NCBI GenBank assembly: GCA_944387755.1
Contig: CALXGC010000037.1
Span: forward strand, 1 to 29,066
Source of the DNA: an uncultured Oscillospiraceae bacterium
GTDB taxonomy: Bacteria; Bacillota_A; Clostridia; Oscillospirales; Oscillospiraceae
Reading direction: 5' to 3'
DNA: 29,066 nucleotides
Positions 8,459 through 16,179 of the stretch are shown piece after piece. The notes below the pieces were generated by a model, which made no database searches, had not been told where the DNA came from, and saw nothing but the letters and a program-made list of their open reading frames with translations. Every line of letters begins with the position of its first letter. Position 1 is the first letter of the stretch. The translations under genes and the position numbers were made by a program.

Positions 8459-9820
8459 CTAATTTGGGTGCTTCCGCTCCAGCCGCCGGACCAGCAGGGC
8501 GGCGTCGGGGCGCTGTTTGCAGCTCTGCTCCTCGGCCAGAAGGCGGCCGGGCTCCGGAACCCAGCGGGCGGCGAGCTGGGGAAGGCCCTGCCGGAGGCGG
8601 CTGAGGGCCCCCTCGGCCTGCCGCTGGAGCAGCGCTCCGCTGGGGAGCGTGCGCACCTCCTGGCTGAGGAGGCACAGGTTTTCCACCGCCACGCCGTCCT
8701 GTCTTCTGGGGACAAAGGTCAGCCGGAGAAGGTCCGTCCCGTTGACGGAGCCGGTCCAGTCATAACAGTCCAGGGGCTCCTCCCGGTCCGTCCCCCGGAA
8801 GCCGGCGGACACAGTCCGGTAGCCCAGAGGCTCCAGCAGCGCCTGCGCCTGTCCGGCCAGCCAGTACCGCTGGTCGGAGAAGCGCCGCTCCTGCCGGATG
8901 CAGGTGACGGCCGCCGTCAGCCGGTCGGACAGGCGGTACAGGCCGCTCACCTGCCGCTGAAAGGCGAAGCCCCGCAGGGCCCCGCCGGAGCGCAGATAGG
9001 CGGCGGCTCCCCCCGCCTCCTCCACCCGTTGGACCAGGGCCCAGGCCTCCCGGACCTCCCGCCGGACGGAGGGGTAGCTCCCCTGGCTCCAGTAGTCCCA
9101 GTCCCCCTCGTCCATGGTGAACCGGCCGCAGGCGGTCTCCAGCGCCTCTCTCTCAAACTGCTCCACCGTCTCCCACAGCCCGGCGGCGAGGGCGCGGTAG
9201 AGGCTGTACACCTCCTCCCACTCCCGCTGGTGCTCCCGCACCCGCAGCTCCAGAATCTCCAGCTCCGCCAAAGCCGCGTCCGCCGCAGCCGCGGAGGCGG
9301 CGCACAGACCGGAGCGGAGCATGGTCTGGGCGGCGGACAGGTGCTCCCGGAACAGGTCCAGCTGTCCGGGGCAGAAGAAGGCGTGGGGCAGCGCCTCCAC
9401 CGTCTGTACCTGACTCTGGGCCTCCTGAAGGCGCTGCCGGGCCAGGTCCTCTCCCGCCTGGGTGCGCTCTTTTTCCTGCCGGCGGAGGTCCTCCAGCTCC
9501 TGCCGGAGGGCCTGGTTGACCTGCCGGAGCTCCTCCAGAGCCTGCCGGCGCTCCTCCTGGGCCCGCCGGCCGGCCTGCCGCAGCTCCTCCGCCTGGCGGC
9601 GGAGCTGGGCGGACAGCTCCTCCTGCACCTGCCGGACCTGCCGCTGGGCGGCGTCGTCCGCCCGCCCCAGGGCCTGCTGAAGCTGCCGCTCCAGCTCCGC
9701 ACGGTCCGCCTGCCGCTGGGCCTCCAGCCTCCGGCGGGTCTGGTCCTGCTCCTCCTCCATGCGCCGCAGGCGCTCCCTCAGCTCACGGATTTGACTGCGC
9801 AGAGCCGCCTGGTCCGCCAT
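8459..9820 (-). CDS. Coiled-coil protein, unknown function
   Basis: A 453-residue protein without a recognised family. Residues 1-140 are an almost uninterrupted Gln/Arg/Glu/Leu coiled coil (REL.ERLRRMEEEQDQTRRRLE style). The remainder is mainly helical, with a short motif ALPHAFFCPGQLDLFREH near 144-161, then a mixed C-terminal region near 330-410 (YRTVSAGFRGTD, DCYDWTGSVNGTDLLRLTFVP) that looks like a small beta-rich domain. No signal peptide or membrane segment is visible. The ATG at 9820 is preceded by AGGAGG with a 6-base spacer and overlaps the end of the upstream gene by 38 bases, so translation is probably coupled. Together with its neighbours it forms a set of three coiled-coil proteins likely to assemble with each other. 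Confidence 0.8.
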   Translation of the reverse strand: MADQAALRSQIRELRERLRRMEEEQDQTRRRLEAQRQADRAELERQLQQALGRADDAAQRQVRQVQEELSAQLRRQAEELRQAGRRAQEERRQALEELRQVNQALRQELEDLRRQEKERTQAGEDLARQRLQEAQSQVQTVEALPHAFFCPGQLDLFREHLSAAQTMLRSGLCAASAAAADAALAELEILELRVREHQREWEEVYSLYRALAAGLWETVEQFEREALETACGRFTMDEGDWDYWSQGSYPSVRREVREAWALVQRVEEAGGAAAYLRSGGALRGFAFQRQVSGLYRLSDRLTAAVTCIRQERRFSDQRYWLAGQAQALLEPLGYRTVSAGFRGTDREEPLDCYDWTGSVNGTDLLRLTFVPRRQDGVAVENLCLLSQEVRTLPSGALLQRQAEGALSRLRQGLPQLAARWVPEPGRLLAEEQSCKQRPDAALLVRRLERKHPN

Positions 9821-10865
9821 TTTGCTCCTCCTCTCGCTCCTGGTCCTGAGACAGGGTCCCGTCGCCGCTGAAGATGGTCTGCCGCACGTTTTTCCGGAAG
9901 AAATCCCGCAGCCGGACCGTCCGGGCCAGGGCGGCCTCGGCGCGCTCCACGGCCTGGCGGGCCTCCTCCATTCCCCGCTCCAGGGACGGAGCGGACAGCG
10001 CCCCCTCCGCCTGGAGCAGCTGCGCCGTCTCTCCGTCCAGCTTCAGGGCCAGCTTCAGCTCCTCCAGCTCCTCCCGGCATTGCCGGCACTCGTCCTCCCG
10101 GACCTCCCGGAGGGCGCGCAGCTCCGCCGCCTGGTCCCGGAGGCGCTCCGCCTGCTCCTGGGCCTCCTGAATCTGCCCCTCCAGCTCCCTCTGTGCGGCC
10201 TGAAGCTCCCTAAGCTCCTCCCGCTTGGCCTCCAGGCCCTCCGTCAGCTCCGGAAGCTGGGCGGACAGCGCCGCCAGCCGGGCGTCCAGATCCTGTTCCC
10301 CCTGGGCGGCCAGCCGCTTCTCCAGGGCGGCGGCGCGGTCCTGCTCCGCCTTCCACTGGGCCTTCACCCGCTCCAGCTCCTCCCGCAGCTTCTTCAGCTC
10401 CTCCGCCTCCGGGGCGGGCTCCGGCGCGGGCTTGAGGGCGGGGGCGGGCCTCGCCGGCGGGGCCTTGGGGGCGGGCTCCGGCGCGGGTTTGGGAGCTGTC
10501 CTGGGGGCCGGCCCGGCCTCCACAATCTGGATGGACCGGTGGGGGACAAAGCGCAGCAGCTTCACCTGAGAAAACGTCCGCGTCTCCCCCCAGGCGGCGG
10601 CCCGCAGGTCCGCCGCCCCCTGCTGAAAGGACAGCTCCAGCTCCTCCAGGGCGTCCGGGGGACAGCGCAGAAGCAGGGCCACCTGCTTCCCCTGCCGGAC
10701 GCACTCCGCCATCCAGAGGCCCACCTGGAAGAGCTGCCGCCCGCCGTCGGGATAGGCCAGGACCTGCTGTTTTCCCCGCCGGTTGTCCAGGGCGATCATC
10801 CCGGCGGTCTCCAGAACCACCCGGTAGTCCCCGGTCCGGTCAGTCCCCGGATTGTTCCATTCCAT
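9783..10865 (-). CDS. Coiled-coil protein with Pro/Ala linker, unknown function
   Basis: A 360-residue protein from the ATG at 10865. A GTG three codons upstream (10874) is also in frame, but GAGGTG lies 6 bases before the ATG and overlaps the GTG, which decides for the ATG. Residues 1-112 look globular (DYRVVLETAGMIALDNRRGKQ and onward to RSIQIVE). Residues about 115-150 are a Pro/Ala/Glu-Lys linker encoded by near-identical DNA repeats. Residues about 152-275 are coiled coil, including ECRQCREELEEL with a CxxC pair. The C-terminal tail is Glu/Gly/Gln rich. The start overlaps the radical SAM gene by 26 bases and the end overlaps the next coiled-coil gene by 38 bases. No family assignment can be made; a scaffold role is inferred. 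Confidence 0.78.
   Translation of the reverse strand: MEWNNPGTDRTGDYRVVLETAGMIALDNRRGKQQVLAYPDGGRQLFQVGLWMAECVRQGKQVALLLRCPPDALEELELSFQQGAADLRAAAWGETRTFSQVKLLRFVPHRSIQIVEAGPAPRTAPKPAPEPAPKAPPARPAPALKPAPEPAPEAEELKKLREELERVKAQWKAEQDRAAALEKRLAAQGEQDLDARLAALSAQLPELTEGLEAKREELRELQAAQRELEGQIQEAQEQAERLRDQAAELRALREVREDECRQCREELEELKLALKLDGETAQLLQAEGALSAPSLERGMEEARQAVERAEAALARTVRLRDFFRKNVRQTIFSGDGTLSQDQEREEEQNGGPGGSAQSNP
10411..10487. repeat. Perfect 20-bp direct repeat coding a Pro/Ala linker
   Basis: The same 20 bases occur at 10411-10430 and 10468-10487, separated by a related GC-rich stretch. On the minus strand they encode the repeated PAPEPAP part of the coiled-coil protein's linker, a place where copy number could change by slippage. 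Confidence 0.75.
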
Positions 10866-11475
10866 ACGGTTCACCTCGTCTCGGCATGGCGCGCCACATT
10901 GCGGCCTGTTCCCCGCTGGGCACCCCGGCCATCAGCGTGCCCCTCTCGGACAGGTGCAGCTCAATCTGCCGCCCGGCGGCGGCGTAGTACCCCTCCAGGT
11001 CCCGCTGATAGCGGCCGGTGAGGGGCAGCAGCCGCTGGTTCTCCGACCCCCGGTAGGGCTGGTTCCGGTCCAGCTCCCGGCGGTAGGGCCCGTCGATGAG
11101 CAGGTCAATCTGCCCCAGAAACCGGTCCAGGGCGTGGTCGGCGGCCCGCCGGGCCAGCAGGTCCTCATAGACAAAGCCGGTGTAGACAATGACGCCGCAG
11201 TCCCGCCGGGCCCGGATGGCGGCTATCGTCTCCCCCAGGGCCTCCGCCTGGAGCATGGGCTCCCCGCCGCTGACCGTCAGCCCCTCCGCCCCCTGGCGGA
11301 GGAACCACGCCGCCATCTCCTGGGGCTGCGCCTCCAGGGCGGGGCCGGCGCGGAAGCTCTGGGCAATGCAGCCGGGGCAGTCGAAGCAGCAGCCGTGGAC
11401 CCACACCACCGCCCGCCTGCCGGGTCCCAGCACCCGGCAGTCCCCCAGACGGGCGGCATAGCGCAGCGCGCTCAC
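10840..11475 (-). CDS. Radical SAM protein, NrdG-like (4Fe-4S)
   Basis: A 211-residue protein. The cluster motif CxxxCxxC is C29, C33, C36 (with an extra C30), followed by the SGGEP motif at 69-73 that contacts S-adenosylmethionine in this superfamily. Length and the opening LGPGRRAVVWVHGCCFDCPGC resemble the anaerobic ribonucleotide reductase activase NrdG and other small activating enzymes that make a glycyl radical or modify a peptide. No nrdD or other glycyl radical enzyme lies in the window. Its GTG start overlaps the upstream stop (GTGA, 4 bases), so it is translationally coupled to the kinase-remnant gene and belongs to the minus-strand cluster. It more likely modifies a protein or peptide of that system than ribonucleotide reductase; that is inference. 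Confidence 0.88.
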   Translation of the reverse strand: MSALRYAARLGDCRVLGPGRRAVVWVHGCCFDCPGCIAQSFRAGPALEAQPQEMAAWFLRQGAEGLTVSGGEPMLQAEALGETIAAIRARRDCGVIVYTGFVYEDLLARRAADHALDRFLGQIDLLIDGPYRRELDRNQPYRGSENQRLLPLTGRYQRDLEGYYAAAGRQIELHLSERGTLMAGVPSGEQAAMWRAMPRRGEPYGMEQSGD

Positions 11476-12524
11476 GTCCCCGCCCCCAGGGCGATGGTCC
11501 GCAGGGGGGTCAGAGGCGCGCCGTCCCCCGTCAGGAGCTGCACCTTGAGCACCCCCTCCGCCGCGGTGTAGGACATAGCCGCAAGGCAGGGGACGTCCGC
11601 CGCCTCCGGCGGCGGGCTGGCGTGGAAGGAGTACCGGGGGGCCGCCCCGGCCCGGCCGATGGTAAACTGGACCCCGGCTGGGCTGAGCTGAAGGGGCAGC
11701 CGCAGGGCGGCGTCCCTCTCATTCAGGGCCAGAATGGGGCGGGCCCCCGGCCCCGGCCGGCCGGTGAGGCAGTCCTCTGTGACGTACAGCCACCGCCCCT
11801 CCGGCTGGGCCGCGGCCGCGGAATCCCGCCCCTTCAGCACCACCTGGTAGACGTGGCTGCCGGGGCGGTAGGGGATGCGCACCGGCTGGGGGCTCTCCAC
11901 CGCACAGGAGACGCCGTCGAGCTCCACCGTCCCTCCGGGGGTCAGGTCCTCCAGGTCCCTGGTCAGGGTGACGCGCCGCACCGCCGCCGTCTTCCCGTCC
12001 CGGATAAAGCGGATTTCCGCCGTGCCCGGCGCCTCCCTGCCCAGGTAGTTCACAAGCTTGGCCACCCCCCGCACCCGGCCGCCGGGCTCCACGGCGGTGA
12101 GGCAGCTCACCGCCTCCGCCAGGGCGGGAGGCATTTTCGCGGCCTCCTCCGGCTGGATGACGCTCCGCCGCCCGGCGGTATAGGCGTCCAGGTCCAGGGC
12201 GAAGAGCCCGCGCTGGGTGTAATAGTCCGTCTGATGGTACACAAAATAGGCCAGCATACCCAGCAGGTACCAGGCCTGTTCCTTTCCGGTGGAGAGGGTC
12301 CGCCCCTCTCTGGCCGCCCGAATCACCTCCGGCGGCCAGAAGGCCAGATTGGCCGCCCCCGTCCGCCGGGTGATTTTGACCCGGTTGTCCTCCTCCAGCT
12401 GAATCTCCTCCGGGGTGTTTCCAATGGCCCGGCCGTCCTCAATGAGGCACAAAAGCTGAAAGAGCACGTCCAGGCGCTCCTCCTCCGCCATACCGGCCAG
12501 GACCTTCTCCCGCAGCGCCGCCAT
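11472..12524 (-). CDS. Unknown protein with N-terminal kinase C-lobe-like segment
   Basis: A 350-residue protein not recognised as a standard family. Residues 18-100 resemble the C-lobe of a Ser/Thr kinase without its catalytic residues: PEEIQLEEDNRVKIT (38-52) parallels the PENILL-x-DGRVKI stretch after the catalytic loop, FWPPEVIRA (62-70) parallels the APE motif, and GKEQAWYLLGMLAYFVYH (80-97) parallels the helix containing DVWSLG. The HRD Asp and DFG Asp are absent, and there is no N-lobe. Residues about 150-340 look like beta-rich repeats (VRGVAKLVNYLGREAPGTAEIRF, VYQVVLKGRD, VQFTIGRAG). The stop overlaps the radical SAM start by 4 bases. It may be a pseudokinase-derived adaptor. The comparison was made by eye, so the kinase link is tentative; that this is a real gene is well supported. 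Confidence 0.75.
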   Translation of the reverse strand: MAALREKVLAGMAEEERLDVLFQLLCLIEDGRAIGNTPEEIQLEEDNRVKITRRTGAANLAFWPPEVIRAAREGRTLSTGKEQAWYLLGMLAYFVYHQTDYYTQRGLFALDLDAYTAGRRSVIQPEEAAKMPPALAEAVSCLTAVEPGGRVRGVAKLVNYLGREAPGTAEIRFIRDGKTAAVRRVTLTRDLEDLTPGGTVELDGVSCAVESPQPVRIPYRPGSHVYQVVLKGRDSAAAAQPEGRWLYVTEDCLTGRPGPGARPILALNERDAALRLPLQLSPAGVQFTIGRAGAAPRYSFHASPPPEAADVPCLAAMSYTAAEGVLKVQLLTGDGAPLTPLRTIALGAGT

Positions 12525-12560
12525 TTCCCGCTCCCCCCTTTTCTCTTCTTTCCGCCAACG

Positions 12561-12767
12561 TCAGAACAGAGCCCGAATCATCCAGACAATGACTGCCAGC
12601 ACAATGACGCAGGTAATAATCGTGGACAGCAGGGCGGCAAAGCTCCCGGAGAGGGCGGCGGCCAGCTCGCCGAAGTAGACCGCCACCGCCGCAATCACCA
12701 GAAGGGCGAAAATACACAGCCAGAGAATCAGAAACCGCCGCACCTTACGCCAAATTTCTTCCAGCAC
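12561..12767 (-). CDS. Small membrane protein (68 aa, two TM segments)
   Basis: A 68-residue protein with two hydrophobic helices, about residues 11-32 (FLILWLCIFALLVIAAVAVYF) and 44-66 (ALLSTIITCVIVLAVIVWMI), after a short basic start (EEIWRKVRR). It begins with GTG at 12767, immediately after the TGA of the preceding gene, with AGGAGG about 9 bases upstream, so it is translated in step with its membrane neighbour. The two may form one membrane complex. No known family is recognised. It is easily missed by annotation because of its size and GTG start, but position, spacing and amphipathic composition support it. Confidence 0.75.
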   Translation of the reverse strand: MLEEIWRKVRRFLILWLCIFALLVIAAVAVYFGELAAALSGSFAALLSTIITCVIVLAVIVWMIRALF

Positions 12768-13334
12768 TCAGTACCGCCTCCTTCCCCGCATAGCAAAGGC
12801 GATCATCACGCCGAAGCCCGCCAGCACGCACACCACCAGCCCGATTCCCATCAAAAAGCTGAGGATGTTGTAAATCGCCTGGGCGATGGCCAGCAGGACG
12901 CCCCCCAGGTGGAGCAAAATCCACACAACTCCAATGACCGTCACAGCCAGCAGGGCCGCGTCCACCCCCCACAGAGGGGGCAGCGCTCTCCCCCCGGAGC
13001 GGCCGGTCCGGCCGGCCGGCCGGGCAGACCGGCGCGCGCCGCCCCCGCCGGAGAAGGAGCCGGACATGGAGCTCCCCGCCGGCTCCTCCTGCCGCGCGCC
13101 GCCCCAGCCCTGGGGGCGGCCCCCGGAGGGCCCGCCGCCGAAGCTCCCGGAGGGGCCGGTCCCGGCGGACCGGGCGCGCGCCTCCCCGGCGGTCCCCCGG
13201 TCCGCCGGGCGGGGGACCGGCTTCGGTCCGGGGGACGGCCGGGCCTCCGGCTGCCGGGGAGGCTCCGCCGCCTTCTCCGGAGCGGGCTTTTTTTCTGTGC
13301 CGTACTTATTCAAAAGGTCGTTCATCCCTGCCAT
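12768..13334 (-). CDS. Membrane protein with disordered Pro/Gly/Arg-rich N-terminal region
   Basis: A 188-residue protein. Residues 1-125 are low-complexity Pro, Gly, Ser, Ala and Arg (including SGSFGGGPSGG and a related SGSFSGGGGARR), likely disordered and cytoplasmic. Residues about 128-182 hold two or possibly three hydrophobic helices (AALLAVTVIGVVWILLHLGG, then FLMGIGLVVCVLAGFGVMIAFAM), ending in a basic RGRRRY tail. The ATG at 13334 is preceded by GGGAG; a second in-frame ATG at 13325 is possible. It directly abuts the 68-aa membrane gene and follows the pseudo-ATPase gene by 31 bases. No family is recognised. The first ten residues (NDLLNKYGT) could be a docking motif, but this is only a guess from the otherwise featureless N-terminus. 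Confidence 0.78.
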   Translation of the reverse strand: MAGMNDLLNKYGTEKKPAPEKAAEPPRQPEARPSPGPKPVPRPADRGTAGEARARSAGTGPSGSFGGGPSGGRPQGWGGARQEEPAGSSMSGSFSGGGGARRSARPAGRTGRSGGRALPPLWGVDAALLAVTVIGVVWILLHLGGVLLAIAQAIYNILSFLMGIGLVVCVLAGFGVMIAFAMRGRRRY

Positions 13335-13365
13335 TGTCCCGTCTCCCTTCTTCCTTCTGTACTCC

Positions 13366-14550
13366 TCAGTACTCCAGGCGGTTCACCAGAAACGCCGGCC
13401 CCGGCGCGGCCAGTATCGCCTGATATCCCCTGGTATCGGAGGCCCGCACCCGCGGGCGGTTCGGCTCCGGATGGGGGGCCCAGTGGCTCTCGGTGGGGGC
13501 GAAAAGGGGGAAAAATGTGGCCGGCGTGCCGCCGGAGAGCACCGGCTCATAGTGGGTGTACACCCCGATGGGGCGCAGCACCGCATCCAAATCCCCGTCG
13601 GAGATGCCGTCCGGCTCCAGAATGACTCGGGTGGAGAAACCGCTCTCCTGCCGGGGCACAAGGAGGGCTGCGTTGGAGGTGGACACCCCGACGGGGACGT
13701 TCCAGGCCATCAGCTCCCGCGCCGTCCGGTCCAGCGGGCCGTCCGCCCGCATGTCCAGGTCGCTGAACACCACCTGGAGCCGCCGGTACCGGGCCATCTG
13801 CCGCAGCTCCGCGGCGAAGTAGGCCTGGAGCAAATCGGAGCGTTCGGAGCGCAGGTTCACCAGGGCCACCAGCCGCCTCTCAGGGGGCAGGCAGACCAGA
13901 TTATAGCGGGTGTCACAGCCGGGCGTGCTCAGGGGGGAGAGGGCGGAGGACACCTGCCGCAGCAGCTCCCGGAAGTACTGCCCCTCCTGGGCCAGCCCGG
14001 CCAGGTTGTCCAGGGAGGACTGGCTGGCTCCCGCCCCCGCGCCGATCTGCCTGACGCCCTCGTCTTTGTGCCCGGCCAGGAGGGTCATGGCGGCCAGACT
14101 GGGGGGATAGCACCGGCTGAGCACGTCCAAAAACGCGTAGAGATAGCCGGAAAACTGGGGGGGCATGTTCTGCACAATGGCCGCCGCGTCCAGAAAGTAC
14201 TGGGCCACAGTCTCCACCGTCCAGCCGTAAAAGAAGTGGTAGTTGTTGTATCCGGTCGAGGTGATCTGTATACGGTCCTCCCAGGGCCAGTTCTTCACCC
14301 GCTGAATCAGCTGCCCCTCCAGCTCGTTGGAGGCGGTCAGCACCACAACGGGGCCCCGCTCCGCCTCTACCTCCTGGAAGAGCTTTTCGCACAGGGCGCC
14401 GGACCGCCCCTCCTCCGTGCCGCCGGTAATCAGGTAATTGCCCCCGGCCTCTCTCCAAAAGCTGCTCAGCGCACTCTGGCGGAGCGTATGCACATCCCGC
14501 ACCGCGTTCAGCCGCTGGCATTCATGTTCCACTTCCCTGCGGGTGGCCAT
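13366..14550 (-). CDS. Degenerate P-loop protein, probable inactive paralogue of the coupling-type ATPase
   Basis: A 394-residue protein. NYLITGGTEEGRSGALCEKL (38-57) lines up with the Walker A region of the next upstream gene product (LLLLGGVGSGKTNVF), but the P-loop Lys is Arg and the Ser/Thr context is altered. RLQVVFSDLDM (257-267) lines up with its Walker B strand, with a following stretch (LMAWNVPVGVSTSNAALL) that parallels the GLGVKVFAGIQSVDQV region typical of VirD4/TraD proteins. The acidic Walker B ending DE is replaced. I infer a non-hydrolysing relative retained for structural assembly with the active ATPase. The ATG at 14550 has a GAGGGGG site 9 bases upstream and its own promoter. 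Fold and paralogy are inferred from two aligned motifs and their order. Confidence 0.7.
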   Translation of the reverse strand: MATRREVEHECQRLNAVRDVHTLRQSALSSFWREAGGNYLITGGTEEGRSGALCEKLFQEVEAERGPVVVLTASNELEGQLIQRVKNWPWEDRIQITSTGYNNYHFFYGWTVETVAQYFLDAAAIVQNMPPQFSGYLYAFLDVLSRCYPPSLAAMTLLAGHKDEGVRQIGAGAGASQSSLDNLAGLAQEGQYFRELLRQVSSALSPLSTPGCDTRYNLVCLPPERRLVALVNLRSERSDLLQAYFAAELRQMARYRRLQVVFSDLDMRADGPLDRTARELMAWNVPVGVSTSNAALLVPRQESGFSTRVILEPDGISDGDLDAVLRPIGVYTHYEPVLSGGTPATFFPLFAPTESHWAPHPEPNRPRVRASDTRGYQAILAAPGPAFLVNRLEY

Positions 14551-14590
14551 CGTTCTGTTCCCCCTCTAGCCCAAGTATTTTGTAACTTCT

Positions 14591-14618
14591 ATTTTAGCAC
14601 GCTTTTCAGAAGAATCAA
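14591..14618 (-). promoter_or_regulatory. Internal promoter within the minus-strand cluster
   Basis: On the minus strand TTGATT (14613-14618) and TAAAAT (14591-14596) are separated by 16 bases, with a TG extension before the -10 element (TGCTAAAAT). It sits in a 102-base AT-rich gap inside an otherwise GC-rich cluster and could drive the last nine genes separately from the first three. Confidence 0.65.
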
Positions 14619-14652
14619 GAAGTTTTATTAAGAAACAAGTTTTTTATTGAAG

Positions 14653-16149
14653 TTACATGAACTGATGCGTGCCGTTCTGCCGGAACTCCGGGAACTGGAA
14701 CAGGAAGGGCTTCTCCCCCGCCAGGTCCACGGCGGCCTGTCCCACCTTCAGGTTCAGGACGTCCCAGTCCTCCAGGGCGTGGCCCTCCCGCTGGTAGGAG
14801 AGGGACTCGTTCCGGGCCTGGTAGAGGAGCTGAACGCAGTTCTCCCCAAAGCGCTGGGTGATGTACTGCCGGGAGCTGTAGTCCGGCGTCTGGAAGCAGA
14901 AGCAGTTCATAAAGCCGGACAGCAGGGCCCGGCCCCGCTCCTCGCCGTACCCGGCGTACACCTGGTCCACGCTCTGAATGCCGGCAAACACCTTCACCCC
15001 CAGGCCCCGGCCGAAGTTCAGGGCGTCGTCGATGTGCATCAGCTGGGGCAGCAGCTTAAACTCGTCGATGACGAACATCACGCTGCCCGGCCTGCGGCCG
15101 CTCTGGCTCAGGGCCTCCTTCAGGGCAAGGTCGATGAGCAGGCGGTAGATGGGGGCCAGGACCTCGCCGGTCCCCAGGTCGTACTCGATGAAGACCACGG
15201 CGGGCCGCCCGCCGCGCCCCCGGCTGCGCACCAGGTTCCGCATGGAGAAGGTCCCGTTGGGGCTCTCCCCGGCGAAGATGCCGGTGAACAGGTCGCTGCG
15301 CATGGCGTTGATATAGCCAAAGACGCCCAGGGCCTGGGGGGTGAGCTTCTGATGGACCCCCTGGCCGGGGTCGCCGAAGTAGAGCTGGGCGCTGGCAAAG
15401 TCCGGGTTGCGCCCCAGCAGCTCCATATAGCTGGCCAGATTCGCCCTGTCCAGCCACTCCACCAGCTGGGGGGTGTTCAGCGGCCGGGGGACCTCCCCCC
15501 TCTGAGCCCGCCGGACAAAGTCGATGAGAATCTTGGACACCAGGTCCGCCGCCGCCATAGAGAAGAAGGGCTGGGTCTCCGACTCCCGGCCCACAAACAG
15601 CTGCTTGGCGATCTCCTTGGCGGTAAAGGCCCCGGCGGCGGTAAAGCCGCCCTCCGGCTCCTCCAGCTCCCCGAAGATGTTCCAGCTCCGGGTGACGGAG
15701 GCGTACCTGGGGCTGTTGCCGATGACAATGTGGCCGGGGTTGTCCGGCTGGAAAAACGTGTCGTAAAAGTCGCCCTTTGTGTCGAAAATAAAGAGGATGT
15801 CCTCCGGGGCCTGCCGGGCCAGCAGGGCCTTCACCAGGAAGTTAAAGACGTTGGTCTTGCCGGACCCCACGCCTCCCAGCAGCAGCAGGTGCTTGGAGAG
15901 CCGGCTGGTATTCAGGGCAAAGGCCCGGCCGGCGGCGTCCTGAAAGGCGGCGTACAGGCGGTCTGTACACTGGGCCGTGTGCTCCGGCACCGGGTTGGAG
16001 GGGACGTCCTCCCCGAAGAGGAGCTGCTTCTCCGGCTCCATCCGCCGGACCTGCCGGACTGGGGCGGGGGCTGAAGCTGCCCCCCCGGCCGGGGGCAGCC
16101 CGGCCCCCCCGGAGAGAAAGCGGTTGAAATCATAGCTCACCGGCGTCAT
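14653..16149 (-). CDS. VirD4/TraD-type coupling ATPase
   Basis: A P-loop ATPase of the HerA/VirD4 class, 498 residues from the ATG at 16149. Walker A GGVGSGKT is at 92-99, an early strand FIFDTKGDFYD at about 120-130, Walker B VMFVIDEF at 367-374, and the following GRGLGVKVFAGIQSVDQV matches the conserved region after Walker B in TraD/VirD4 proteins, which pump DNA or proteins through type IV-like channels. No N-terminal membrane helix is visible, unlike conjugative coupling proteins, so it may use the cluster's separate membrane proteins. The start is uncertain: a GGGG stretch directly abuts the ATG but is 9 bases from an in-frame GTG at 16140. No relaxase, VirB4 or pilin gene is nearby. ATPase class is firm; substrate is unknown. 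Confidence 0.85.
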   Translation of the reverse strand: MTPVSYDFNRFLSGGAGLPPAGGAASAPAPVRQVRRMEPEKQLLFGEDVPSNPVPEHTAQCTDRLYAAFQDAAGRAFALNTSRLSKHLLLLGGVGSGKTNVFNFLVKALLARQAPEDILFIFDTKGDFYDTFFQPDNPGHIVIGNSPRYASVTRSWNIFGELEEPEGGFTAAGAFTAKEIAKQLFVGRESETQPFFSMAAADLVSKILIDFVRRAQRGEVPRPLNTPQLVEWLDRANLASYMELLGRNPDFASAQLYFGDPGQGVHQKLTPQALGVFGYINAMRSDLFTGIFAGESPNGTFSMRNLVRSRGRGGRPAVVFIEYDLGTGEVLAPIYRLLIDLALKEALSQSGRRPGSVMFVIDEFKLLPQLMHIDDALNFGRGLGVKVFAGIQSVDQVYAGYGEERGRALLSGFMNCFCFQTPDYSSRQYITQRFGENCVQLLYQARNESLSYQREGHALEDWDVLNLKVGQAAVDLAGEKPFLFQFPEFRQNGTHQFM

Positions 16150-16179
16150 CCCCTTTCTTCTCTCACCTTGTTTTTTCCG

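Noticed and set aside
14653..16149. Chromosome-partition FtsK/SpoIIIE
   Set aside because: No membrane helices and no gamma DNA-recognition domain; the region after Walker B fits VirD4/TraD better.
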